64,000 bases of DNA from Ulota crispa (GCA_963920765.1 OY987244.1:18952358-19016357); one strand, 5' to 3'; positions 48,117 through 59,815 are shown, numbered from the stretch's first letter. Notes: a model not told the origin generated them from the letters alone. Numbers and translations are program-made.

Positions 48117-48840
48117 CTTATTCGCACCGAGGCTGAGAAGGAGAGCACTTTATGCAAATCCCAAGCAATTCGACAACACAGTCAAGAACTCAGCGAAATG
48201 CCTCTTCGGGAAATGATTGGAAACCGGATGCTCTATACAGCAATTCTAATCGCAAAATTCTTCCTATACCTCGACTAATAGTATTAATTCAGAAAAAATC
48301 TTATCTCCAAAGAAGGCGAAGCTAACGCACTCTAGCTACAAAATCTGCGTCCAGAATGATTCTTCAGCTGAGAAACTGAATCTCTCTAGCGTTGTAAATG
48401 GAATGGAATGGAATGCACACGTTGTGTGGCGTTGGAAATGGTAACGTTGAAAAATTTGAAGCCGGGATCTGGGGAAACAGTGGTAGAGATTTAGAGTGAG
48501 AAATTGAATGGGGAGTGATGAGAGAGTGGAGTGGAGTGGAGTGGAGAAGAAATTGGGTGGAATGCGGGCGATCATCGACGAGGAGAGATTGGAATGAGAG
48601 GCGGGCAGGCGACGACGACAGAGCCACGGGGCTACGGGATATGAGCGGTCCAAAGTGGGTTTTGTCCCATGGCCTCTTCTGCGATGGCCACCGAAGCCCC
48701 CCTGACTCTTTTCCGTGTTGCATGCTGTGTCGCCAGAACCCTGACCTCTTTAGTATCACATCCTCTTTGGTTAAACCCTCTGACTCTCTGTATTCTCACC
48801 TTCCTTGATACTCTATATCACACCCTTTGTTGAGAAAAAC
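48117..48840 (-). promoter_or_regulatory. Probable leader and promoter of the fibrillin-like gene
   Basis: Pyrimidine-rich on the gene's strand for about 500 bases, as expected of a leader. At 48745-48768 lies a 24-base string (CCTCTTTAGTATCACA...) that differs at two positions from one upstream of the AGPase gene. A weaker variant is at about 48812-48831. Confidence 0.4.
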
Positions 48841-49167
48841 TTCAAGGAACGGACGTCCATCTAGCCTTTAAATTTTTATTTTTTTGTTGGTAGCGCGACA
48901 GGCACCGAACAATGCAACTAGGTAAGGAAATTTTGGACAAAAATGGATAGAATCATTGAATTGTGCACATTCATCCATAAAATTTACTAATCTAACAAAT
49001 ATCATCCATATTTTGGCCAACATCGCAATTGCTTGGGGAGGGATTTGGCGATTTCATCCATTTTTTCACATGATTTTTTGAATGTTATAGTAGCTAATCC
49101 AAAACTAAGGTAAGAATTAGGCAAAAGTTTGCCAAGATTTTAAAGGCTACTTTCAGCCATCACAATA
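48841..49167. other. AT-rich intergenic DNA, no gene seen
   Basis: Nothing beyond composition is visible. Confidence 0.4.
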
Positions 49168-49502
49168 TAGTGGTGCTTGGATAAGGTCAACACTTGGGGT
49201 TATAACAAATGTTAATCTTATCCAAATATTGATCACAAATAAGTACTCCATTTGTTTTACTTCCCTTAGTTTTGATGGTTGTAGCTTTGGAGGTGCATTC
49301 CCACCCATGTTCCTAACTTTTTGGTACACTAACCAAATGCCTTTCTATTTAATGATTCAAAATGGGCATTGACAAAAACCAAGCATTGACCATACACAAG
49401 CACTTGGCCTTAACCATATACGCTTTGGACAAAAAGGGAATGGGGTTGTGATCTTATCCAATTATTTCTCTTACAAAGGTTGACATTAACCAAGCACCAC
49501 TA
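49168..49502. mobile_element. TA-flanked MITE with TAGTGGTGCTTGGNTAANGTCAAC ends
   Basis: A 335-base element between TA dinucleotides. The inverted ends are about 24 bases (left TAGTGGTGCTTGGATAAGGT; the right is the complement with two or three changes). It is non-coding. The TA target suggests a Tc1/mariner-type source, but no transposase relative is present here. Confidence 0.7.
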
Positions 49503-50353
49503 TATAACGCGTCACACAAAATTGACAATACACATGTTAGAACAAGTTCAACAAGTCTAGAAATGATCTTAGAAGAAAATAAACATACTTTTGTCTCAAC
49601 AGTATTCAATTTCATTGTGTATATAATTTTATAAAATTTATTGGACGTTATATAATCATAATTTACATACTAGTATATGTGATAAAATGATATCTTGTTG
49701 TCAAAGAACTCAAATTATTTTCTTAGCCATTGGTTCATTATGGTAACATTGTGAAAACTTTCTTGTAAAACATTAGGGTCCTAATCTCAATAATGCGCAT
49801 TTTTGCAATTGTTCAAATTATCTTTTTTATTCTTTTTATCTCGAGTACTTAAGTGCTAGTCTATTTTCATTTTGTCATGCAACATTATAATCAATCCACT
49901 CTAGTCACATTGCCTCATTTGTGCGCACATGTTCATAACCTAGCACTTCAAATTTATCCATTAACATGTATATTCAAAAGAAAAGATTAATAAAGCATAT
50001 AAGAATTGTCCCCGTACAAAATGTCCCTGAGTGTTGAGTGTATATTTTCATTTGTTATACTGATTCATGTAATCATGTGCATCTTGAATGACTAGGTTGC
50101 GTGACTAAATGATTGTTTGTATTTTATTATTCATTCATTTGTATCATTATTGTTAATTTATTAATGGTCTTCTAGATCCCTTGAATTTCCTTTCTTCTTT
50201 TTCACTTAAATTTCCTTTCTTCTTTTTCACTTAAATTTCCTTTCTTCTTTTTCACTTAAATTTTTATCTTGTTTTTCATTTTTTCAAAAAAGATGATGAT
50301 CAAGACCTACGAAATTAAGGGACTTTTTCCCCAAGTATTAGAAATAGCTAGTA
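49503..50353. other. AT-rich intergenic DNA with a short tandem repeat
   Basis: Three identical 25-base units (TTTCCTTTCTTCTTTTTCAC plus TTAAA) stand in tandem at 50186-50260. No gene was seen. Confidence 0.6.
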
Positions 50354-50572
50354 AGGTAGGAGCACCCAATATCAAGAGTGTACCTAATGGCGTAACTCTT
50401 TACACAAGGTGGTCATTCTAGAATTTACATCTAGGTACACCATAAATAACTTACCATTTTGGTCAATAGCGATAAGTTATCTATGATCTACCTATATTTA
50501 AGTTCTAGAATGACCACCTTATGTAAAGAGTGATGTCATTGGGTTCATTGTTAATATTGAGTGCTCCTACTT
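50354..50572. mobile_element. Long foldback MITE, AGGTAGGAGCAC ends
   Basis: A 219-base, almost fully palindromic element flanked by TA. Arms of about 100 bases pair with each other at roughly 80 percent, including the exact inverted pair AAGGTGGTCATTCTAGAA. The outer AGGTAGGAGCAC is shared with the 23176 and 61001 elements, while the interior is different. A transcript through it would form a long hairpin. Confidence 0.8.
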
Positions 50573-50622
50573 TATCTAAAAACTAAAGCCATACTCCAAA
50601 CTTATTGCACTATCAAAAAAAA

Positions 50623-52125
50623 AGCAAAAGTTTGAGCTCTCTCCAAGAGCCTCCTACAAAGTCTTTAAAGGGGTCATAAAACATGTACGCACTACATCAA
50701 ACAAATCACCAATTCTCTTTTTCCGCTCTCCTTTTGAATTCAATGCAATCATAAAAACTAAATTATTATGTTATCCCTATTGAACAAAAACTATGCGTAC
50801 AAATGTTCAATAGGACCATAAATTATACTTTACTCTATTTGGATAGATGAGTGAAGTACTTGGATAGTGAGTAGTGAGTACATTTACATATTTTATGAGT
50901 ACAATACCTTTTTTGTTGTTTTGGATTGTACATTTAGCTAAGGTCCTTCATACAAGATAGCAATGGGTATAAGTCAGGCCACCTTAAAAGTGGTAATCTA
51001 GAAATATTTACCACTTTTACCACTTTTAAGTTTGGTGGTATACCACTTTTAAGTCTTTGGATGATAATGGGGAATGCTAAATCATAAGCAAGAATACATG
51101 GGCTGTGAGCCATGAGCCTAGATTTATAACCAAAATATTAGATTTCACCTATAAATGTATACATAGGTCATTGTAATTGTGCATTATAAACATCCGTCTC
51201 TTGAAAAACTTATAATTTTAAAGTTTTTCTATTAATTTTGAGCTCACAATTGGTGTTAGCTCACAAAATCTTGGCTCACCGCTCATGGGCTCATTGTTTT
51301 ACGCTCATAAAATAGCGTCATTTGGATGAATACACCACTTGTGTATGGGGTTCACCACTTCTTTGTGGATATTTTCCATTCCACCATACCCCACTTCTTT
51401 GCCAACCATTTTAGTCCAAGATGACATTTGCCAATTGGCCTTGAGTCAGATTTTGCCTAGCCATGCTCTCCAGCTTGCGTGGATCATTACAAGAAAACAC
51501 TATTTGAATTGACACATTCAAATTGACTATTTGTGTTTGAAGTGGCATTAAAATGTTCAAAGTGACAAAAAGATGTCCAAGCTGACAACTTTCCTTTTTA
51601 GTGTCAAGTTTAGATGGACTACAAAGTCATGCACACACCATACTTGGAGGGCAATGGTTTTGCTATTGTGTTTGACAATTACAACCACAAAACTACATTT
51701 GAGGCTAGTTGGAAGCTTATCGATTAGCAATTTGAATCTTGCTTGATTGGAAGGGAGGTGTTGCCACACTATTCTCAAATACTGCAATTGTGGAGTTTAA
51801 TTTTTCCATCTTTGGATAGGAGAAAGACATATATTGCAAGTCCATCACCAATTTGTTTTTGAAAGGTGACTTGCAATCTAAAATATTTGCACTTTTGAAT
51901 CAAATAAACTTGTGGGCATCGATACAAATGATAAAATGATTAAAAGTGGTTATAAACACTTTTAACTCTTACCAATTTCCACTTTTAAGCTAATTGTGGA
52001 TAAAAGTGGATTTACCACTTTTAAGGTGACCTAATATAAGTGCCATTTTCTTGTACCCACACTAGCCAATCAATAGCTTGGTTTGTCAAACCTTACAGGG
52101 CTCTTCGAGGGCTCAAACTTTTGCT
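50623..52125. mobile_element. DNA element with AGCAAAAGTTTGAGC ends, host of a nested hAT element
   Basis: Inverted ends of about 28 bases: AGCAAAAGTTTGAGCTCTCT near 50623 and the complement of GGGCTCTTCGAGGGCTCAAA near 52098-52125. The outer parts match 11930-12372, where the copy has no insert. Without the nested element it would be about 440 bases. It is non-coding. The superfamily is uncertain. Confidence 0.65.
50975..52033. mobile_element. Non-autonomous hAT-like element, nested
   Basis: A 1.06 kb element. Ends are CAGGCCACCTTAAAAGTGG at the left and its near-complement (CCACTTTTAAGGTGACCTA) at the right. It is flanked by an 8-base target duplication with one mismatch, GTATAAGT (50967-50974) and ATATAAGT (52034-52041). 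Eight-base duplications and CAGG/TAGG ends are hAT traits. CCACTTTTAAG words recur just inside both ends, as subterminal hAT binding sites often do. The interior at about 51100-51330 matches 62265-62490, suggesting yet another insertion inside it. No transposase frame was found. Confidence 0.8.
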
Positions 52126-52757
52126 AATGGGGTGATGTTTGGATACCATGTGAGAGCACCAAAGAGTGATGCGGGAGCCTGGTTTGGTGGTGTCCTCAAT
52201 CGCTAGGTTAGTAAATTGTAGTGATTTAGGTTATAAGATTCAGGTCAGGTGGACATGCTTTACATCGTAACACAATAACAATACGAGACTGTTCGTAGCT
52301 GATTCACGTCAAAGCGCTAAAAGTGAGACAATCCAGCAGCCACATGGTTGGAGCACCAAATCGGGCACTGAGCGTCTGAGCTCCAGCTCTGACCACGTGG
52401 TCGCATCCCAGGAGCCCAAGTCATCTTGTGGCGTCGTTGAACTCCGCCATCACCACTCCAAAATCACATCCTAGAAGTCCATTTTCTTGGCCTTCCACTT
52501 GGCATCAACCTATTGATAACCGCAATAACCTCAATAACCTGGTATATTGCCCTCAAATATTGATAATCTTTAGAAGTTCAAGCAAATCGTAGCTCCCGGT
52601 CGGAAACACACCGCAGGTCCCTTCACTGGTTTTGACCAATGTTAGAGCATTGTAGGATTAAGTGAATGCCGGTTGTTGTTTTTATTATTCTTTCATCTTA
52701 TGAATGTAACAAATTGCTTTGCTAATTTTTTTGTGTACAAGCGTACAAACACCTAAT
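52126..52757. other. Intergenic, no gene seen
   Basis: Slightly GC-richer at 52290-52500, but without open frames or motifs that support a gene. Confidence 0.4.
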
Positions 52758-52991
52758 TTAACCCTTGAACGTCCATAGGGCTTAGTATATTCACTGACAT
52801 ATAATTGTCATTTGCTACCAATAAGAAATTTTATTTTGGGATCTCAAGTAGCTCACTAGAACCACATTGATCTATTCTTCAGCTTCTTTGTTGATTTCAA
52901 ATATAGTAGAGGTGTGGATCCATTCCAAATACAAGAAAAATATCCCATATAGTACTGGTAGGAGCGGCACGCTCAGACATTTAGGGATTAA
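52758..52991. mobile_element. TTAA-ended MITE (piggyBac-like), family B, copy 2
   Basis: 234 bases between TTAA sites, matching 14381-14614 along the full length. The ends are CCCTTGAACGTCC and the complement of GACATTTAGGGA. Confidence 0.8.
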
Positions 52992-53321
52992 AGTTACAGT
53001 ATCCATCATGAGCTTTCTCTTTGATCTTCTGGCTACTGGAAACGTATACAACAAGAAAATTAATCTTTTTGCAAATAATGCCAAAATATTTTTGAAACAA
53101 CATCAAGTCCAGTTTACATTAGGTTGTATACATATTGACACGCAATCGAACGTGCAATGAAAATCTTCGATTGTAACATGAAAAGTCCATTCACTTTTTA
53201 TTCTAATTAATCAGTCATTAAACAATCAAGTTTATTTGATTATCGTAAGCAAGACATTCATTTCATTCTAAATCTTCTAATCCCAAAAACTATTAAATTG
53301 CAACTTTTCTTAGAATGAGTT
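52992..53321. other. AT-rich spacer, no gene seen
   Basis: No coding or repeat signal beyond composition. Confidence 0.4.
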
Positions 53322-53561
53322 TTAACCCTTAAAGGACGAGGCTACCAAAATACATAGTATGTATGTTGCTGTGTAACTGGCATTTGCTACCGACAAAAGC
53401 TTTTATTTGGGATCTTAACTATCTCACTAGAACCGCATTGATCTATTCTCCAACTTCTTTGTTGATCTCAATGTAGTAGAGGTGTGGATCCATTCCAAAT
53501 ACAAGAAAAATACCCTGTATTGTACTAGTTGCAAAGGGCTGCCTCGTCCTTTAGGGGTTAA
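53322..53561. mobile_element. TTAA-ended MITE (piggyBac-like), family B, copy 3
   Basis: 240 bases between TTAA sites. Ends CCCTTAAAGGACGAGGC and the complement of GCCTCGTCCTTTAGGGG form the best inverted pair of this family. Only 330 bases from copy 2, in the same orientation. Confidence 0.8.
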
Positions 53562-53831
53562 GGTCAAAATATGATTTCAATTGGGTGTATTTTAATATTA
53601 TCAATACATGTTAATTTAAGTATTGTGCTAGCTTATCAAATTCTGCCACATCTGAGCAGTTATATGAACTATTCATGTGATTATAAACTTTCTATACTTC
53701 TAAACATTGTAAAACCTCCCAATGTGTTACATATATTTCTTCCAATGATGTGCAAATATATTTCTCAACGTGTAGCAAATTAGTCAAAGCAGTTGGATTG
53801 TTACCTATGTACTGTAATAGTTTATATTTAC

Positions 53832-54560
53832 TTAACCTCCAAAGGATCATTGTCCCTTTGGAAACAAATGGGATTTTAAGCATGTATCTATGGCTAAATT
53901 ACTTTGTTTGATTTTCTGAAAATTTTATGGGTAATGGGGAATTCAAAGATCTATGTGGGCATCTAATTTTTTTTTCATCCTAACATTTATTGATGAAGTC
54001 AAAAATGAATTTTTGAAAAATGGGGGAAGGTGGGCAGCCCAAAAACTTTTTCAAAAATTGAATTTTTTATAAATAAAAAAATGAAATAGGTTCTTTATAC
54101 TTTTATTTATATATATGTGGGGAGCTTTTAATCATTTGATTTTAATTAATGAGATGAAAGTTATGAGATGTTTTAGTTTGTGGGTAGGTATGGAGTCTCT
54201 CAAAACCACACCTACGAGCAAACTAAAACTTCTTATAACCTTCATCTCATTAATAAAATTTGAATGATTCAAAGCCCCCCTTGTATATATAAGTCTAAAG
54301 AACCTATTTCATATTTCTACTTTAAAAAAATGAAATTTTTGAATTTTTTTTGGGTTGCTCGCTTTCCCTCGTTTTCTAAATTCATTTTTAACTTCTTCAA
54401 TAAATGTTGGAATGACAAAAAAATGAGATGGCCACGTAGATCTTTGAGTTCCCCATATTCCATAAAAGTTTCAAAAATCACACAAAGTAGTTTAGTTGTA
54501 AGTACATGCTCAAGAATCCCATTTCTCCTCCAAAAGGGCCAACGGCTCTTTAGGGGTTAA
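53832..54560. mobile_element. TTAA-ended element (piggyBac-like), family C, copy 1
   Basis: About 730 bases between TTAA sites. The right end, GGCTCTTTAGGGG, and the preceding 120 bases match the right arm of 59816-60750. The interior has a large inverted pair around 54110-54310 (TTCTTTATACTTTTATTTATA... against TATATATAAGTCTAAAGAA, and ATCTCATTAAT/ATTAATGAGAT), so the centre is a long hairpin. It is non-coding. Confidence 0.65.
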
Positions 54561-56498
54561 ATGTGTCATACTTCATATCCATCTCCACTTGTTAGAACTT
54601 CCAATGGAAATCCCCTATTTGGAAATTAAATCCTCATCATCTTGCTAAAAATTTAGCATAACTCCAATATAAAACCTTCAACACAGGCCTCTGAATTTTT
54701 GGAAAGTTGAACAAGTAATCACACAATCCAAAAAGGTTATTCTATACCCAACTATAAATCAAATGTTAAAGCCAATTTGATTTTGAATCCAAGTAAACCT
54801 GCAAAATTCCCATTGTTGAGAATCTCATATTTGCTAATTTGGGCATCCTACTATAAATCACATGTTTATAACCAGTTTTGTTTTAAATTCAAGAAAATTT
54901 GCAAAAGTTCCATCACTGAGAATCTCATATTTGCTAATTTGGGCAACAATTCACAATATGGATTTTGGACTTTGATATGATATTTCCCCCAAAAAAAATT
55001 ATAGAACAACTATTCCCATGAGATTGCGTCTAGCTATAGTACTTAATGGAAAAAAAATTGTACAAATAGGAAAAACCTCCAAAAGATATGGCCACTCAAA
55101 GTAATTGAATCCCATTGGCTCATTACCTTAAAGCTACAAATAGCTTGCCCGAACCAAGAAAAGAAAAAGTGACACATCACCAAACATCTCCCATGTACAA
55201 TATAGTACATGGGAGCACCCATTCCATCCACTCCCTTTAATTGCGCACTTGCGTTGCCCAATGACATTCTTCTCTAGATTGTTGAAGAAACAAAAAAAAT
55301 CCATATTCCTTGTAGAATCTAGAGCAAAGTAGGCACTCCAAGGAACAACAAGGTAATCAATTTTTTTTGTTGAACTAGAAGCTCCATTTGCACTTGAGTG
55401 GCAGACCAAAAATTGAGCTCAAAATGCCTCTTTTGTCTACTTTCACACCTCCAAGCACCCCCTTTGGGCATATTGGGCTCTTTAGACACTTAGGGTTAAG
55501 ATAGTGGTGGGAATAGACTAGCTCTTACTACTTTCCTAGGCCGCTGATGTTGGACAAGGTGCTCCACCCCATCCTCAATGCAAACCATTTTCAAACCACA
55601 TTGTGAAAAACCACCTCAATGATAAAAAGAACTTGTATAAGGAATTCTAAACCTTGTGTGATTGCAATGCAATATATGCAATAATCAAGGGAGGGCTTCA
55701 AATGGATCAACTAGAGTTGTATGTATGAAGATTTCAAAACCAAGCAATTACTTTCATATTTTTATTAGTTGCAAAATGCAAAGACCATCCTTTGTACTTT
55801 CTATTTGAGTTGTTCACACTATGTCCCACATCTCACTAAAATTTGAGAATCTTATTGGTGTAAGCCAAAAATTGGGACTTGACATTGCACACTACATCCC
55901 AAGTTCCATGTCTTGATTACTAACACACGGCAACACTCTTTGAAATTTTGGCATTAGAAAATGTGGAACTTCACTCAAAGTTTTGCTAAACCTAGCTTTC
56001 ATCCTAAACCCCACCTATTATTTTGCATATAATATTTATGACTTTCTTTGGTAACAATTGTTGTCCTTAATAACCCAACTAAGTTGAAACTAAGTTGAGA
56101 TCTCACGTTGAAATGGAACTTGGAAAGATGGGACGCGGGGTGTACTGCGACCCCATAACTTTGCACTAACAAAGTGACAATAAGTTAGTGACATATCGTT
56201 GAAGAATCATATTTTCCGGCAACACCTCAAACTTGATAGGGTAGAAGGTTTTGTGTTTATTTTTATTTTTATTTATTTTACATATGATCTCATGTTGCAT
56301 CCATTTGATAAACGCATTTAAATGGTACACTTGTTACATGTATAACATGCAAAATTCATTACACAACACAAGTTTTGTGCAAGAAGATTTGGTACGGTTT
56401 CTTAAACGTACATTTCTTACATGATTTTGACATGAAACACATGTGGAAATTACACAATCTCACATGCATTTTTTGTTTATAAAAGAATTACTGAGCTA
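54561..56498. other. AT-rich intergenic DNA with one solo TTAA-element end
   Basis: A CCCTAAGTGTCTAAAGAGCCC-type end adjoins TTAA at 55496-55499, without a partner. A 60-base block is repeated at about 54820-54850 and 54915-54945 (GAGAATCTCATATTTGCTAA). At 55808-55850 a stretch resembles 60954-60996. No gene is supported. Confidence 0.45.
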
Positions 56499-56732
56499 TT
56501 AACACTTAAACGTCCATAGGAAACTGTATATATGCTGACGTATAATTGTCATTTGCTATCGATAAGAAATTTGAATTTGGGATCTCAAGTAGTTCACTAG
56601 AACCGTATTGATCTATTCTTCAACTTCTTTATTGGTTTTAAATGTAATAGAGGTGTGGATCAATTCCAAATACAAGAAAAATACCCCGTATTGTACTGGT
56701 CGCAAAGGGCTTTTCGGACGTTTAAGGGTTAA
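56499..56732. mobile_element. TTAA-ended MITE (piggyBac-like), family B, copy 4
   Basis: 234 bases between TTAA sites, again full-length similar to the other three copies. Ends CACTTAAACGTCC and the complement of GGACGTTTAAGGG. Confidence 0.8.
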
Positions 56733-58017
56733 TTTCTGTGCAAAACCTGCAACAGTCTAGTATTTCCCATTTCTTCGGAATTTTGAAAAGAAGTTAGCTA
56801 TCCATATGGCAACAGCTCAGTGTGCACCTCGTGTTTGAAACATACGGTCAAAAGTCAGTTACTCTTGCAATTTTCTTTTGAATACCTAATTTTACCCTAG
56901 ACTGTCTTGGATTGTAAGCAGTTTACTTGACAATGTACAGTACATAACTTACACTTCCATGTAAGTTTGGTCAGCAACTTAAGAATTCATGTAAATTGGG
57001 TAAGGGTTTTTATCCTTTATTTCAATTCACTACAAAGCATATTTTAAAAAATCAATGAAAAGCATTTTTAAGATAAGAAGCACGTAGGCCTGCAAGCCTG
57101 CAATACAGCGATACGTGGTAGCGTTTGTGAGCAGATTTTTACCAACAAAATTGCACGTTGGTGCATCCCTAAAAACAACATAAACCACAAGAATTAATGA
57201 AAACATTTACTTAAAGGTCTGGCTAGGTGGTTACTAGCTACAAGGAATCTTGCCCTGGCTACCGTAGGTAACCAGACAGACACAACACTAGACTGGCTAC
57301 ATAAATAAGAACAGCTTGATCTTAACTCATAGCTGCAATAGTTGAATATCATCTATGCGTGCTAAACTTTGTTGCATTCTAAATTTGGCATCTTATTTTG
57401 AAACGCGAAGTTAGACACAACTTACAAACTAAACCAAAATAAGTATAAAGGGTTTGCGGTTGTCACTGGGACAAGCAGATACTCTACAAGAGTCTTTACC
57501 CTGTAGCTGTCGATGCAAAGCCTCCCTCCTGCGGTCCACAGCCAGCAAAGACGAAATTGAGCACCCCAAGGGTAGAAAAAGCAAGGATTTTGGCCAGTCA
57601 GAGTTATAGGCAGCAGGCAAATCCAGATAACGTACAAGCGGCCTCGCTGTATGAAAAAATGCAAGCACCGTCACCAGCATCTCCTCCCAGAAAAAATCAT
57701 GTTAAACAAAGGATCGTCAACACATGGAAACCTAATCGGGCAATTCCTAACAAACAAAGGACTCTCGAAATTGCAAACAACGATTTTGATTCCGAAACGG
57801 GACTGAAGTTAATCCACCAGGCTGTGACCATTTATCCAGTCACAACGTCCATTCACAAAACTTCAATTTCAAAGTGAAAGACATGAGAGCAACACTGCCA
57901 ACGAAGTATAAATTGAAGCACTGAACGCAATCAATGCTCAGCTCACAATAGAAGTAAAAGCGCAATCCGAGATTGGCGATGTCAATTCCCTTCTTTTGAA
58001 TAATGGTACACTCAACT
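56733..58017. other. Intergenic; possible exon-like patch at 57430-57680
   Basis: At 57430-57680 the sequence is GC-richer and all minus-strand frames stay fairly open, one reading AKILAFSTLGVLNFVFAGC. No start, donor/acceptor pair or known motif makes it a gene. It may be 3' flank of the Mpv17 gene or an old exon. Confidence 0.35.
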
Positions 58018-58185
58018 CCTTCTGTCTCAGGGTTAACCTAAAACTCCGACGACCTAAAACTCCAAATTGCGGAGAATTTTGTATTGAATTGTACGAGGAT
58101 CAAAGACCAGATATGAAACCTCAAAAATGCGTAACTATCGCGTGGTACCCTCACGACAGAAACGCGCTATCTATCCATACTCTTC
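58018..58185 (-). pseudogene. Damaged duplicate of the 3' end of the Mpv17/PMP22 gene
   Basis: This block repeats 58191-58420. The non-coding part (TCTCAGGGGTTACCCTAAAA... GACCAGATGTGAGACC) is followed by a piece of the coding end (complement of TCACGACAGAAACGCGCTAT, which corresponds to the DSAFLSW codons). About 70 bases of the C-terminal coding region are missing in the copy, and a stop follows the Leu-Ser codons. It stands in tandem with the original, so it arose by local duplication. Confidence 0.7.
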
Positions 58186-58300
58186 TATCTATCTCAGGGG
58201 TTACCCTAAAAACCCCAACAAAACCTAAACTTCCAAGTCGCGGAGAACTTTGGGACTTAATGACCAGATGTGAGACCTTAAGAATTGAATCAATGCGAAA

Positions 58301-58984
58301 CTATGGTGTGGCGGACTCCGAGGGTTTCCGCTTCACCAGCGATGTCAAGTATTTCTTCCACGGCGCGTCGTCCTGGTACTTCACCCACGACAGAAATGCA
58401 CTATCGACCAAACAAAAGACGTTGACGAACAGCAGCTGGTGCCGGACGGGGACCACTCTGAAGTTGGCGACTTGCACAAAGCCCCACCCTAACCCCTCCG
58501 TCATGTAGGTCGGAATGAAGTCGCGTTCCACGTCGCGCTTCACCTTCTCCCAGGGCCGCCCGGACATCAAGCCCATGTACGTGAAGAACACCAGCAGATG
58601 GATGGGGCCGAAGAGCAGGCAGTCGCACGCCACCTTGGTGGCGATGAAGCGCACGGAGTTCGCCCGCAGCTTCAGTCCGTGGATGACGAAGCGCTCCAGC
58701 CCCTCGTACCAGAGATGTCCCACGGGTCCCACGAACCCCACGCCGAACGAGCTCGCCAGCGCCACCCGCTTCCAATCCGTCGTGTCTGCTGCTGCCTCCA
58801 AGCTCTTCTTCTCCGAGTGTCGTTGCCGCGTCCGCTCTATCCTCCGACTGATCGACTGCGCTGCGCAATCTCCCGTCGCCCAGAGAATTCCCGACGTGAT
58901 CATCTGCGTCCGCACGGGTTTCTCCGCCAGCTTCACTTGGTACCACCCCCAGACGCCTCGCAATCGGCCCAACACGCCCGCCAT
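58301..58984 (-). CDS. Mpv17/PMP22 family membrane protein
   Basis: Small integral protein of the peroxisomal or inner mitochondrial membrane; family members form or regulate channels and affect metabolite and reactive-oxygen balance. One uninterrupted exon of 227 residues. The start is MAGVLGRLRGVWGWYQVKL, chosen over an upstream in-frame ATG (59017) because the family begins at W..Y...L and the context GAAATGG is good. Landmarks: KPVRTQMITSGILWATGDC (first helix), DWKRVALASSFGVGFVGPVG then HLWYEGLE (second), KVACDCLLFGPIHLLVFFTY (third), RDFIPTYMTEGLGWGFVQVANF and VPVRHQLLFVNVFCLVDSAFLSW (C-terminal signature). A Glu/Arg-rich linker at about 48-65 is longer than in animal Mpv17. Coding DNA is strongly GC-rich. 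A partial copy of its 3' end lies just downstream. Confidence 0.95.
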   Translation of the reverse strand: MAGVLGRLRGVWGWYQVKLAEKPVRTQMITSGILWATGDCAAQSISRRIERTRQRHSEKKSLEAAADTTDWKRVALASSFGVGFVGPVGHLWYEGLERFVIHGLKLRANSVRFIATKVACDCLLFGPIHLLVFFTYMGLMSGRPWEKVKRDVERDFIPTYMTEGLGWGFVQVANFRVVPVRHQLLFVNVFCLVDSAFLSWVKYQDDAPWKKYLTSLVKRKPSESATP

Positions 58985-59815
58985 TTCACAAAAACCCAAT
59001 CTGCAAAAGCACACCAAAATGCAGACCGGAGGTCAAAGACGCTCCTGTGACGGCGCATTCCGTAGGTCGACATCGCATTCACAGGAAGGCGAAAGCGCCA
59101 CAGCTACGCCGGGGTGATAGGCACCCGCGGTCACCCGTGCCCGTGGGTTTCGAAGGGCCGTATCTCTGCGAATGTCGCCGAGGATTTTCGGAGATGGGGT
59201 CCTTGCAGGGGTTATCCCGCCACCCGTGTACTAAAGCTAAAATCTGTCAAAATATATAAGTGTTTTGCTGCAAACGGGAGTTGAAATAATTTTCAGATTT
59301 CCTCCCTAAATCATATGATGGAATCAAATATGAAAAAAAAAAAAAAAAAAAAAAAAAAACTTTTAGTGCCATATTGAATTGACACCTAGTTTTAGATCAA
59401 GCTTGAGGCACGCTGCTGGTGGTAATGCTTTTACATTCCTGAGCAGTGTCGGTAGTCTCCCATCCTTTTTCAATGAAGCTTCACTATTTTTTACAGTAAG
59501 TGCACGCTCATCTGCAGTTAGTTGGGTACAGAGCTATTTTCTTCTGCAAAATTTTGTCATCTCAAACAGGTTTGAGCTAATGCAGCCAAGTCCCTCCAGT
59601 TTTTTTCTCAGTGAAATGAGGACTGCAAAGGCTAATGCTGTTCCAGTAAAACATAAAAAGGCTGGTTGAGTTGTCAAAGAACTGGAGCATCTTGGATATC
59701 TTAATTTTTTTGTTGAAGTAAGAGTCGGGCCAATGATATCTGCAATTCCTTCAAAAATGTTATGGGAGGTGGATTAATTGGGCTTGTAAATCTGGGCAAT
59801 CGAGTTGAACTTTGA
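58985..59815. other. Mpv17 upstream region, poly-A tract and unassigned open frame
   Basis: 58985-59230 is GC-rich and probably the Mpv17 promoter and leader. A stretch at 59128-59215 (GGTCACCCGTGCCCGTGG... GAGATGGG) recurs at 60809-60905. A run of about 27 A lies at 59333-59359. At 59379-59669 both strands read fairly open; the minus-strand frame (LTADERALTVKNSEASLKK) has one stop and no family I can name. Confidence 0.4.

Noticed and set aside
58401-58946. 181-codon minus-strand frame overlapping Mpv17 in another phase
   Set aside because: Out-of-frame reading of the Mpv17 exon, low-complexity Arg/Gly/Ala content.
58515-59117. 200-codon and 150-codon plus-strand frames opposite Mpv17
   Set aside because: Antisense shadows of a GC-rich real gene; no domain.
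59333-59359. Poly-A run as the tail of a processed gene copy
   Set aside because: The sequence before the run has no coding similarity, and the open patch after it would have its tail on the wrong side.
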